From contig NZ_JAGIPH010000009.1 of the NCBI RefSeq assembly GCF_017877135.1, positions 1 through 64,000 of the forward strand: a stretch of 64,000 nt of DNA, read 5' to 3'. Numbering within the stretch: position 1 is the stretch's first letter; each line of letters opens with the position of its first letter. Below the pieces are notes generated by a model that was not told the origin of the DNA, did not search any database, and saw only the letters and a list, made by a program, of their open reading frames with translations. This document shows, one piece after another, positions 35,286 to 43,477 of the stretch. The DNA comes from Neorhizobium galegae. GTDB taxonomy: Bacteria > Pseudomonadota > Alphaproteobacteria > Rhizobiales > Rhizobiaceae. The position numbers and the translations under genes were made by a program.

Positions 35286-36098
35286 TCACGCGACCGAAGA
35301 CGTATCCTCTCTGCCCGCGGATGCCACGGGCTTTACCGTGATCAGCTTCACGCCGGCACTTTCCACCATCGCAACCGCCTCATCGGTCACGCCGTCATCG
35401 GTAATGATGGTTGAAACATTTTCGAGCGGGCAGAGAATCATGCTGGAGCGCCGGGCAAACTTGCCCGAATCGACCAGCAGGATCAGTTCATCCGCCTGGC
35501 GCATCAGCCGCTGCTCGCTCTGGATGACGAGCGCATCCGGCTCCATCACGCCCAGCGCCGAAATGCCTTGCGCACCGACGAACATGCGGCGCGCATAAAA
35601 ATTGCGGATCGCGTCGTTTTCGAACGGCGACAGGATCAGGCTCTGGTCGCGATAGATCGCGCCGCCCGGCACCGTCACAGTGCATTTCGACTGCTTGACC
35701 AGATGTTCGGCAATGGCGAAGGAATTGGTCATCACCTGCAGACGGCGGGCCGACATGAAATGCACCATCTGGAACGTGGTGGTGCCGCCGTTGATGATGA
35801 TCGAATCGCCTTCCTCGCAAAGCTCGACCGCTGCGCGCGCAATTGCGCGCTTCTTATCGATATTGACCGATTCCGATACCCGGAACGGACGTGCCGCCAG
35901 ATTGCCCAGTTGCGGGGGATGCATGGCTTCCGCCCCGCCCCGCACCCGGCGCAGCTTTCCCTGCACATGAAGAGCCGCAATATCACGCCGGATCGTCGCC
36001 TCGGAAGCCTCCGTCAACTCGGCAATATCCTGCACCGTGATCACAGGCTTTTCCTGGATCGCGCTCAAGATGATGCGATGGCGTTCACGTTCGTGCAT
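35286..36098 (-). CDS. rhaR: DeoR-family regulator of rhamnose genes
   Basis: 270 aa. N-terminal HTH: RHRIILSAIQEKPVITVQDIAELTEASEATIRRDIAALHVQGKLRRVRGGAEA, the canonical DeoR signature. The C-terminal sugar-phosphate sensor domain contains DSIIINGGTTTFQM and the late KTITD-like segment (STIITDDGV). A strong aaggagg site precedes the ATG. As the first gene of the transport/kinase operon and divergent from rhaD-rhaI, it probably represses both promoters and releases on a phosphorylated rhamnose intermediate. Confidence 0.93.
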   Translation of the reverse strand: MHERERHRIILSAIQEKPVITVQDIAELTEASEATIRRDIAALHVQGKLRRVRGGAEAMHPPQLGNLAARPFRVSESVNIDKKRAIARAAVELCEEGDSIIINGGTTTFQMVHFMSARRLQVMTNSFAIAEHLVKQSKCTVTVPGGAIYRDQSLILSPFENDAIRNFYARRMFVGAQGISALGVMEPDALVIQSEQRLMRQADELILLVDSGKFARRSSMILCPLENVSTIITDDGVTDEAVAMVESAGVKLITVKPVASAGREDTSSVA

Positions 36099-36117
36099 GG
36101 GTTCCTCCTTGCTGTCG

Positions 36118-36236
36118 ATATAGGCTTAGCAAAAGATCGCTGTCAATCATAATCGATCAAAAATATCTATGTTGCGCCGCACAATGAAAAGTTATGATCG
36201 TTTTTGATTGACAATCGCGATGTGCCTGCGCGATAT
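36118..36236. promoter_or_regulatory. Divergent rha promoters with shared inverted-repeat operator
   Basis: Towards rhaD: TTGACA (36208-36213), 17-bp spacer, CGATAT (36231-36236). Towards rhaR: TTGACA (36146-36141, minus strand), 17-bp spacer, CTATAT (36123-36118). Both -35 boxes lie within a 9-bp inverted repeat tgtcaatca (36141-36149) / tgattgaca (36205-36213). A regulator bound to the repeat would occlude both -35 boxes together; RhaR is the obvious candidate. Confidence 0.7.
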
Positions 36237-36299
36237 CCTGAAGCCAACCGAGGTGGCTTGGGATGAGCGGCCTTGAACAACAGATCTGGGAGGATTTCC

Positions 36300-38396
36300 A
36301 TGACGGGCCAAACACACCTTCTCGAAAGCCGCTGGGACGATGCCCACGCGGCAAACCTCGATGAGCCGGGCAAGCTTCTTTACCGCTCCAACCTTCTCGG
36401 CGCCGACAAGCGCATCACCAATTACGGCGGCGGCAACACCTCGGCCAAGGTCATGGAAACCGATCCGCTGACCGGCGAAAAAGTTCAGGTCCTCTGGGTC
36501 AAGGGCTCCGGCGGCGATGTCGGCACGATCAAGCTCGACGGTTTTGCAACGCTTTACCAGGAGAAGCTTGAGGCGCTGAAGGGCATCTACAAGGGCGTCG
36601 AGGATGAGGACCGCATGGTCGGCTTCCTGCCGCATTGCACCTTCAACCTCAATCCGCGCGCGGCCTCTATCGACACGCCGCTGCACGGTTTTGTGCCGTT
36701 CACGCATGTCGACCACATGCATCCCGATGCGATCATTGCCATTGCCGCCTCGAAGAATTCCAAGGAACTGACGCAACAGATTTTTGGCGCCGATATCGGC
36801 TGGCTGCCCTGGCGCCGCCCCGGCTTCCAGCTGGGCCTCGATCTCGAAGCCTTCGTGAAGGCCAATCCGACGGCAAAGGGCGTGGTGCTGGAAAGCCATG
36901 GCCTGTTTACCTGGGCAAACGACGCCAAGGATTGCTACCTGCTGACGCTGGAGATCATCAACAAGGCGATCGAGTGGTTTGCCAAGGAAACTGAGGGCAA
37001 GCTGATCTTCGGTGGCGCCGTCACCCAGAGCCTGCCGGCTGAAGAACGCCGCGCAATTGCTGCCCGCCTGATGCCGGAAATCCGTGGCCGCATCGGAAAG
37101 CTCGAGCGCAAGCTTGGCCATTTCGACGATCAGGATGCGGTTCTGGAATTCGTCAATTCCGCCAACCTGAAGCCGCTCGGCGCGCTCGGCACATCCTGCC
37201 CCGACCATTTCCTGCGCACCAAGATCCGCCCGCTGATCCTCGACTTCAATCCGGCAACCCCGGATGTCGATCAAGTCCTCTCCAGCCTCGACCAGGCGCT
37301 GGAAGACTACCGCGCCGATTACACGCGCTACTATGAAGCCTGCAAGCACGACAATTCGCCAAAAATCCGCGATCCGAATCCGGTCATCTTCCTCGTTCCC
37401 GGCGTCGGCATGTTCTCCTTTGCCAAGGATAAGGCCACGGCCCGCATTGCCGGCGAGTTCTATGTCAACGCCATCAACGTAATGCGCGGCGCCTCCACCG
37501 TGTCCGACTATCAGGGCCTGCCGGAGCAGGAAGCCTTCGATATCGAATACTGGCTTTTGGAAGAGGCAAAGCTGCAGCGTATGCCCAAGCCCAAGAGCTT
37601 GGCCGGTCGCGTCGCCTTTGTGACCGGCGGTGCCGGCGGCATCGGTCGGGCAACGGCCGAACGCCTCGTGTCAGAAGGCGCCTGCGTGGTGCTGGCCGAT
37701 ATCGATGCGGACGCGCTTTCGTCAACGCTTGCCGATTTCTCCAAACGCCACGGCGTCGATTCGGTCCGTTCCGCGAAGCTCGACGTGACGCAGGAAACGG
37801 CTGTGATCGACAGCTTTGCCGCCGCATCCGTCGAATTCGGCGGCGTCGACATTCTCGTCTCCAATGCCGGCATCGCGTCTTCGGCACCGGTAGAAGACAC
37901 CACGCTTGCCATGTGGGACAAGAATATCAGCATTCTCGCCACCGGCTATTTCCTTGTTTCACGTGAAGCATTTCGTCTTTTCCGCCGCCAGAAGCTCGGT
38001 GGAAACGTCGTCTTCGTCGCCTCCAAGAACGGCCTTGCCTCCTCCCCCAATGCGTCGGCCTACTGCACCGCAAAGGCTGCCGAAATCCATCTGGCGCGCT
38101 GCCTGGCACTCGAAGGGGCCGACGCCGGCATCCGCGTCAACACGGTCAATCCCGATGCGGTTCTGCGCGGCTCAAAGATCTGGAACGGCGAATGGCGCGA
38201 ACAGCGCGCGGCTTCTTCGAAGATCGAGGTGGACGATCTGGAGGAACATTACCGCAAACGCTCGATGCTGAAGCTCAACGTGTTTCCGGAAGACATTGCC
38301 GAGGCGATCTATTTCCTCGCGTCGGATCTTTCGGCGAAATCGACGGGCAATATCATCAACGTGGATGCGGGCAACGCGCAGAGCTTTACGCGATAA
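36300..38396 (+). CDS. rhaD: Bifunctional rhamnulose-1-phosphate aldolase / short-chain dehydrogenase
   Basis: 698 aa from ATG 36300 (ggagga ribosome site). N-terminal class II aldolase/adducin domain, about 20-400: RITNYGGGNTSAKVMETDP, VKGSGGDVGTIKLDGFATL, and zinc-site histidines in FTHVDHMHPDAI and VVLESHGLFTWA. C-terminal SDR domain from about 435: VAFVTGGAGGIGRATAERL (NAD site), LVSNAGIASS, catalytic YCTAK near residue 588. The aldolase makes dihydroxyacetone phosphate and L-lactaldehyde; the fused dehydrogenase probably oxidises lactaldehyde to lactate. This fusion is known from rhizobia and other proteobacteria. rhaI follows after a palindromic spacer. Confidence 0.95.
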   Translation: MTGQTHLLESRWDDAHAANLDEPGKLLYRSNLLGADKRITNYGGGNTSAKVMETDPLTGEKVQVLWVKGSGGDVGTIKLDGFATLYQEKLEALKGIYKGVEDEDRMVGFLPHCTFNLNPRAASIDTPLHGFVPFTHVDHMHPDAIIAIAASKNSKELTQQIFGADIGWLPWRRPGFQLGLDLEAFVKANPTAKGVVLESHGLFTWANDAKDCYLLTLEIINKAIEWFAKETEGKLIFGGAVTQSLPAEERRAIAARLMPEIRGRIGKLERKLGHFDDQDAVLEFVNSANLKPLGALGTSCPDHFLRTKIRPLILDFNPATPDVDQVLSSLDQALEDYRADYTRYYEACKHDNSPKIRDPNPVIFLVPGVGMFSFAKDKATARIAGEFYVNAINVMRGASTVSDYQGLPEQEAFDIEYWLLEEAKLQRMPKPKSLAGRVAFVTGGAGGIGRATAERLVSEGACVVLADIDADALSSTLADFSKRHGVDSVRSAKLDVTQETAVIDSFAAASVEFGGVDILVSNAGIASSAPVEDTTLAMWDKNISILATGYFLVSREAFRLFRRQKLGGNVVFVASKNGLASSPNASAYCTAKAAEIHLARCLALEGADAGIRVNTVNPDAVLRGSKIWNGEWREQRAASSKIEVDDLEEHYRKRSMLKLNVFPEDIAEAIYFLASDLSAKSTGNIINVDAGNAQSFTR

Positions 38397-38401
38397 GGGC
38401 C

Positions 38402-38471
38402 TTGCGTCCCTGATCCTTAAGCCCCTCTCCCCGTCAAGACGGGAGAGGGAGGCTACCGGACGAGGGGACGC
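38402..38471. repeat. Palindromic (RIME-like) element between rhaD and rhaI
   Basis: Core arms ccctctccc (38423-38431) and gggagaggg (38441-38449). Further out gcgtccc (from about 38405) faces ggggacgc (to about 38471), giving a long imperfect stem. It shares the cctctcccc/ggggagag core with the element in the rhaS-rhaT gap. It lies inside the rhaDI transcript, so it may act on message processing. Confidence 0.72.
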
Positions 38472-38492
38472 AATCATTTGGGAGGAAACACA

Positions 38493-39785
38493 ATGACAGA
38501 ACCGACAATTTCGAGCGATCAGATCGCCGAACACAATGACCAACACGAAGCCGCACTCGCGTCCGATTATTCAGCACTGGGTGAAAAGCTCGCGCGCAGT
38601 GGCATCGATATCGATGCCATCACGCAAAAGGTGTCCGAGTTTTTCGTCGCCGTCCCTTCCTGGGGTGTCGGCACCGGCGGCACGCGTTTCGCCCGCTTTC
38701 CCGGCCTCGGCGAGCCGCGGCACATTTTCGACAAGCTCGATGATTGCGGCGTGATCCAGCAGCTGACGCGGGCCACCCCCACCGTTTCGCTGCACATTCC
38801 CTGGGACAAGGCCGACCCGAAGGAGCTGAAGGCCAAGGCCGCATCGCTTGGCCTTGGCTTTGACGCGATGAACTCCAACACGTTTTCCGATGCCGCCGAC
38901 CAGGCGCATTCCTATAAATATGGATCGCTCAGCCACGGCGATGCGGCAACCCGCGCGCAGGCCGTCGAGCACAACATCGAATGTATCGAAATCGGCAATG
39001 CGCTCGGCTCCAAGGCCCTGACCGTCTGGATCGGCGACGGCTCCAATTTCCCGGGCCAGACGAATTTCACGCGTCAGTTCGAGCGGTATCTCGACTCCAT
39101 GCGGGAGATCTACAAGGCGCTGCCCGACGACTGGCGGCTGTTTTCCGAGCACAAGATGTACGAGCCGGCCTTTTATTCCACCGTCGTCCAGGACTGGGGC
39201 ACCAATTACCTGATTGCCCAGACGCTCGGCGAGAAAGCCTTCTGCCTCGTCGATCTTGGCCATCATGCGCCCAACACCAATATCGAGATGATCGTCGCCC
39301 GCCTCATCCAGTTCGAAAAACTCGGCGGCTTTCACTTCAACGATTCGAAATATGGCGACGATGACCTGGATGCGGGGTCAGTGGACCCTTACCGCCTCTT
39401 CCTCGTCTTCAACGAGCTGGTGGATGCGGACCACCGTGGCGTCCAAGGTTTTCATCCGGCCCACATGATCGACCAGAGCCATAATGTCACCGATCCGATC
39501 GAAAGCCTGATCTCCTCTGCCAACGAAATCCGGCGCGCCTATGCACAGGCCCTGCTGGTGGACCGCGCAAGCCTCGACGGCTTCCAGGAGGCAAATGATG
39601 CCCTGATGGCGACCGAGACGCTGAAGCGCGCCTACCGCACCGATGTCGAGCCGATCCTGGCACAGGCAAGGCTGCGGTCGGGCGGCGCGATAGATCCCAT
39701 CGCAGCCTATCGTTCGAGCGGGTATCGTGTAGCAGTTGCGGCCCAGCGTCCCGCTGTCAAAGGTGGTTCCGGCGGCATCGTCTGA
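38493..39785 (+). CDS. rhaI: L-rhamnose isomerase (Pseudomonas stutzeri type)
   Basis: Converts L-rhamnose to L-rhamnulose. 430 aa from ATG 38493 (ggaggaa site). Xylose-isomerase-like TIM barrel with VSEFFVAVPSWGVGTGGTRFARFPGLGEP near the N-terminus, SLHIPWDKADPKELKAKA, metal-binding segments around SEHKMYEPAFYSTVVQDWGT and DLGHHAPNTNIEM, and HFNDSKYGDDDLDAGSVDPY. This is the broad-specificity RhaI family and not E. coli RhaA. Completes the catabolic set with RhaK and RhaD. Confidence 0.95.
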   Translation: MTEPTISSDQIAEHNDQHEAALASDYSALGEKLARSGIDIDAITQKVSEFFVAVPSWGVGTGGTRFARFPGLGEPRHIFDKLDDCGVIQQLTRATPTVSLHIPWDKADPKELKAKAASLGLGFDAMNSNTFSDAADQAHSYKYGSLSHGDAATRAQAVEHNIECIEIGNALGSKALTVWIGDGSNFPGQTNFTRQFERYLDSMREIYKALPDDWRLFSEHKMYEPAFYSTVVQDWGTNYLIAQTLGEKAFCLVDLGHHAPNTNIEMIVARLIQFEKLGGFHFNDSKYGDDDLDAGSVDPYRLFLVFNELVDADHRGVQGFHPAHMIDQSHNVTDPIESLISSANEIRRAYAQALLVDRASLDGFQEANDALMATETLKRAYRTDVEPILAQARLRSGGAIDPIAAYRSSGYRVAVAAQRPAVKGGSGGIV

Positions 39786-39880
39786 ATGTCACAGTGGGGT
39801 GCGCCTGGAACGTCAATACCGAACCGGGCGCACAACCCACTGTATTAGCGACATAAAATAAAGTTTGTTAACCGTAACTC

Positions 39881-39895
39881 TTAATCAGATTTTAA
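39881..39895. promoter_or_regulatory. Perfect CtrA-type box TTAA-N7-TTAA
   Basis: ttaa-tcagatt-ttaa matches the consensus bound by the alphaproteobacterial cell-cycle regulator CtrA. It lies in an AT-rich patch 75 bp before the rpfF-like start and about 95 bp after rhaI. A second gttaacc half-site is at 39868-39874. Functional assignment is inferred; the consensus match is exact. Confidence 0.6.
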
Positions 39896-39970
39896 AAACT
39901 TCCGGATCGGCCCCTTCGCAGCGCAGCATAGTTTGATACACTGTCGGCTATTGGAAATGGGGTCGAGACT

Positions 39971-40951
39971 ATGGCGGACGTATCGGAGCGGGCGAGACAG
40001 GCAGAACGCGAGGCAACCGGCGACGCCGGCCTGCGCCGTCCGGCAGCAACGATCCCGGAGAAGCCGGCGCTGCTGCGCGGCAGTGATCTCCTGCCGATCG
40101 AACTGAGCTTTGCAACCGCCTCCTATGATCAGCTGGAGGTGCGGCTTGATCCGGCTCAGAAGACCCTCTGGTACTTTATGCGCCCCACCCAGGCGCCAAG
40201 CTATACCCCGGCACTTTTGAAGGACCTGAGCAGTCTTCGCGCGCGCATCCAGAAACTGTTCGAGCGCCCGAGTGACGAGTTGCCGCTGCTCTATCTGGTC
40301 AACGGCTCCAAGCAGCCGAACATCTTCAACCTCGGCGGCGATCTCGGCTATTTTGCCGAGCACATCCGCTCGCGCGACCGCGACGGGCTTCGGCGCTATG
40401 CGCTGGATTGCGTCGATCTCGTCTATTCATCATCGCAAAGCCTCAACCTTCCGATCTTCCTCATCTCGCTGGTACAGGGCGATGCGCTGGGCGGCGGCTT
40501 CGAGGCAGCGCTTGCCTCCGACATCATCATTGCCGAGCGCAAGGCAAAGTTCGGCCTGCCGGAAATCCTGTTCAATCTCTTCCCCGGCATGGGCGCCTAC
40601 AGCTTCCTGTCGCGCCGCCTCGACCCGACCCGCGCCACCAAGATGATCATGAGCGGGCAGATCTACAGCGCCGACGATCTTTTCGAGATGGGTCTCGTTG
40701 ACATGGTGGTGGACGACGGCAAGGGCGAGGAAGGCGTTCGGGAATATATCGCCCGCAACAGCCGCAAGCATGCCATCCAGCGCACGATGCGCGACGTGCG
40801 CCGGCGGGTAAACCCACTCACCCACCAGGAACTGATCGATGTGGTCGATCTGTGGGTGGATGCGGCCATGGCACTCGAGGATGCGGATCTGCGCAAGATC
40901 GATCGGCTGCGCGGGGCGCAAACGAAGCGCATCGAGGCGGGCCTGCTCTAG
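39971..40951 (+). CDS. rpfF: RpfF-like DSF (diffusible signal factor) synthase homologue, crotonase fold
   Basis: RpfF makes cis-2-unsaturated fatty-acid signals from acyl-ACP through combined dehydratase and thioesterase steps. 326 aa; the C-terminal 200 residues are a crotonase domain. The diagnostic block is VQGDALGGGFEAALASDIIIAERKAKFGLPEILFNLFPGMGAYSF, split here as ...GGGFEAAL... and ...GLPEILFNLFPGMGAYS.... Glu178 and Glu198 are 20 residues apart, as are the catalytic Glu141/Glu161 of Xanthomonas RpfF. NLGGDLGYFAEHI and SGQIYSADDLFEMGLVD are also RpfF-like. The N-terminal ~45 residues are polar and variable. It faces an RpfC-like hybrid kinase 27 bp away, which strongly supports a DSF system over a beta-oxidation enoyl-CoA hydratase. 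The product chain is unknown. Confidence 0.82.
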   Translation: MADVSERARQAEREATGDAGLRRPAATIPEKPALLRGSDLLPIELSFATASYDQLEVRLDPAQKTLWYFMRPTQAPSYTPALLKDLSSLRARIQKLFERPSDELPLLYLVNGSKQPNIFNLGGDLGYFAEHIRSRDRDGLRRYALDCVDLVYSSSQSLNLPIFLISLVQGDALGGGFEAALASDIIIAERKAKFGLPEILFNLFPGMGAYSFLSRRLDPTRATKMIMSGQIYSADDLFEMGLVDMVVDDGKGEEGVREYIARNSRKHAIQRTMRDVRRRVNPLTHQELIDVVDLWVDAAMALEDADLRKIDRLRGAQTKRIEAGLL

Positions 40952-40978
40952 GACGGGACCGAGACGCGCTTGCGCGCC

Positions 40979-43477
40979 TCAGGATGCAAGCCGTGATCGG
41001 ACCTCCTGCTGCAGGCGCTCAACTTCTCCTGTCAGCGTGTGAAGATGGTCTTCACCCCGTCTGGACAGTTCCGGGTCGTTGATTTCCCGCCATTCCAGGC
41101 ACAGCTGGTAGATACGCGCGGCCCCGACATTGGCGGCGGCACTGCGCAGCGCATGGGCGCAGTTGCGAAAGCTCTGCACGTTCTCCTCGGCAACGGCCTG
41201 GGCAAGCTCGCTCAACGCCTCGGCCGAATCGTTGACGAACTGTTCGAGCAGCTCGTCGACGAATGCCGGGCCACCCAGTTGCTCCAGCGCCTCGCAGGTC
41301 ATGGCATCAATGATCGGACGGTCGGCAGCAACAGCGGCAACGGCTGGCGCCTCCACCACCTCAGCGGCCGGTTCCGGCATGGTATCGCCGATGATGGCGG
41401 CAATCGTTTCCAGAAGATGCCGGGGTTCGACGGGCTTTGTCAGGCATCCGGCCATGCCGGCTGCCAGGCAGCGCTCCCGCGCCTCGGCCGTGGCATCGGC
41501 GGTGACCGCAACAACCGGTATTTCCTTGGTGCCGAGGGCTGCAAAGCGATAGAATTTGACGGCCTCGATGCCGTTCATCACCGGCATGTTGAGATCCATC
41601 AGCACCAGGTCGAGATCGCCTTGCAGCATGCGCTCGACCGCCGCCTCGCCGTTCTCGACCACTTCGTAATGATGTCCGCTGGTTTCCAGAATCTTGCCCA
41701 GCACCATCTGGTTGGTCTTGTTGTCGTCGGCGATCAACAGGCGGAACCGCCGCCCGGCGCGGGCCGGAACATGCGCCTGCGCGAGGTTTTCGGCACTTTC
41801 CCGCGTCATTGCAAGGAGAACCGGGATGTTCACCGGTTCATCGGGCGCAACAACGGTGAAAAACAGATGACGCATGACGGGAGTAAGGCGCCCCTCCCCC
41901 GGATGGCGCTTGACGAGAACCAGGAGCGGCGCGTCATCGAGCGGGAAAGCATCGAGCAGCAGCCGTGCCAAGCGGGCGGGCGATGGATCGCGCATCTGCG
42001 AATCGATGAGAACCAGCGGCTGTTTGACGCCTTCAAGACGCAAGGCGCGGACAGCCTTCACAGCCGCTTCGAGCGTTGAAACCGGACGGGCATGGCGATA
42101 GGCATCCGCCTCCAGCCTGCCCTGCCCGAGGAACACGAAGGGCGGCAGCGTCACATCGGCATCTTCCTCGAAGACCGCCTCGACCGGCAGGCGGAAGAAG
42201 AAGGAACTGCCCTCGCCTGGCGCACTGACCACACCGATATCGCCGCCCATCGCCCGCACCAGCTGGCGCACGATTGCCAAGCCGAGCCCCGTGCCGCCGA
42301 ACCGGTCCATGATGGTGCCGTCAGCCTGGGTGAAGCGTTCGAAGATGCGCCCATGTGCAGAAGGGTCAATGCCGATGCCTGTATCGGCGACTTCCACATG
42401 CAGGCCCGCGCCATCCGCGGTGGTCTTGTAGTCGACCTCGATGCGGATGTGGCCATTTTCGGTAAATTTGACGGCGTTGCTGGCAAGGTTGAGCAGGATC
42501 TCTTCCAGATGCCGGCGATCCGCCAGCACGAATTGCGGCGTGTTGACGCCCACATGCAGAGACAGCCTGAGACCCTTTGCATGCGCCGCCACGCCGGCCA
42601 TGGCCCGCACGTCCTGCAACAGACGCGGCAGGTCGACCTTTTCGGGCAGGATCTTCACCTGGCCGGCCTCGATGCGGGAGAGATCAAGCAGCGCCTCGAT
42701 CAGCGACAGCAGCGAACGGCCGGAGCGGCTGATGGTGCGCACCATATCCTTGTGCTCGCCTTTCAGCGCCATGCCCATCAACAGGTCGCTAAGGCCGATA
42801 ATGGCATTCAGGGGCGTGCGCAGCTCATGGCTCATGCTGGCGAGAAAAAGGCTCTTGGCGCGGCTTGCCTCTTCCGCCTCGCGCTTGGCCTGCGACAGCT
42901 TGCGCACGAGCTTTGCGGTATAGGCCGGGATCACGATAAGGGCGCCGATGAGGCCGATGGAGAGGTTGATCTCCGTCTGCCAATAGGGCGTGGTGAGGAC
43001 GACCGCCAGAAAGCAGAGGACGGCTGCGACGGCTGCAAGCGCCAGATAGACGATGCCGAACCGGAACCCATTGCCAAGCACGGCCCAGAAGTAGACCAGA
43101 AACAGGGCGGCACCCGCTTCGCCACTGACATGCAGCCCATAGGAAAAGGCCCCGACATCGGCCACGATGCCGGCCACCCGGCGCCAATGACTGACGCCAG
43201 GGTAAAACAGGATATGCAGAAAAAGACCGAAGGCAAAAATCTCAAACAGCGCGACCGGTACGGCAGCCACATCGAGGGCAGAGGCTGCCGCCTCGGAGCC
43301 GAATAGCTGCGCCAGCACCAGATAGAGGATGATGCCGGAGGAGAGGATGAGGCGATTTGCCGTCAGTTCGTGCTCGGTATCCGGGCGCGACCGCAACATC
43401 AGCCGCAATTGATGCAACGAGACCGAGAGCGGCTGGCAAAACAACAACCTCAGATCAAGGGACAGTGTCCGCCTCAT
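40979..43477 (-). CDS. rpfC: RpfC-like hybrid sensor histidine kinase (TM-HisKA-HATPase-REC-HPT)
   Basis: 832 aa from the ATG that overlaps the upstream gene's stop (ATGA). Residues about 1-38 are a cytoplasmic tail ending LRSRPDTEHELTANRL, close to the RpfC opening (R-x-D-S-E-H). About 40-195 hold five or more TM helices including PGVSHWRRVAGIVADVGAF, ALFLVYFWAVLGNGFRFGIVYL and LTTPYWQTEINLSIGL, all patterns also found in Xanthomonas RpfC. HisKA: SMSHELRTPLNAIIGLSDLL with His217; HATPase: NLASNAVKFTENG, DTGIGIDP, GGTGLGLAIV. REC near 575-700 with phosphoacceptor Asp628 (LVLMDLNMPVMNG). C-terminal HPT with His775 in CAHALRSAAANVGA. Predicted sensor of the RpfF product, passing phosphate to the REC-PAS-GGDEF-EAL protein. 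Confidence 0.85.
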   Translation of the reverse strand: MRRTLSLDLRLLFCQPLSVSLHQLRLMLRSRPDTEHELTANRLILSSGIILYLVLAQLFGSEAAASALDVAAVPVALFEIFAFGLFLHILFYPGVSHWRRVAGIVADVGAFSYGLHVSGEAGAALFLVYFWAVLGNGFRFGIVYLALAAVAAVLCFLAVVLTTPYWQTEINLSIGLIGALIVIPAYTAKLVRKLSQAKREAEEASRAKSLFLASMSHELRTPLNAIIGLSDLLMGMALKGEHKDMVRTISRSGRSLLSLIEALLDLSRIEAGQVKILPEKVDLPRLLQDVRAMAGVAAHAKGLRLSLHVGVNTPQFVLADRRHLEEILLNLASNAVKFTENGHIRIEVDYKTTADGAGLHVEVADTGIGIDPSAHGRIFERFTQADGTIMDRFGGTGLGLAIVRQLVRAMGGDIGVVSAPGEGSSFFFRLPVEAVFEEDADVTLPPFVFLGQGRLEADAYRHARPVSTLEAAVKAVRALRLEGVKQPLVLIDSQMRDPSPARLARLLLDAFPLDDAPLLVLVKRHPGEGRLTPVMRHLFFTVVAPDEPVNIPVLLAMTRESAENLAQAHVPARAGRRFRLLIADDNKTNQMVLGKILETSGHHYEVVENGEAAVERMLQGDLDLVLMDLNMPVMNGIEAVKFYRFAALGTKEIPVVAVTADATAEARERCLAAGMAGCLTKPVEPRHLLETIAAIIGDTMPEPAAEVVEAPAVAAVAADRPIIDAMTCEALEQLGGPAFVDELLEQFVNDSAEALSELAQAVAEENVQSFRNCAHALRSAAANVGAARIYQLCLEWREINDPELSRRGEDHLHTLTGEVERLQQEVRSRLAS

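Noticed and set aside
36300..38396. rhaD aldolase-dehydrogenase fusion as a novel fusion
   Set aside because: This fusion is already known in rhizobia and other bacteria.
39869..39884. TTAA-N9-TTAA as a second CtrA box
   Set aside because: Spacer is 9 and not 7; only the overlapping TTAA-N7-TTAA fits the consensus.
39971..40951. Reading the gene as an ordinary enoyl-CoA hydratase of beta-oxidation
   Set aside because: The RpfF-specific FNLFPGMGAYS block, the Glu pair spacing and the RpfC-like neighbour fit a DSF synthase better, and no acyl-CoA genes are adjacent.
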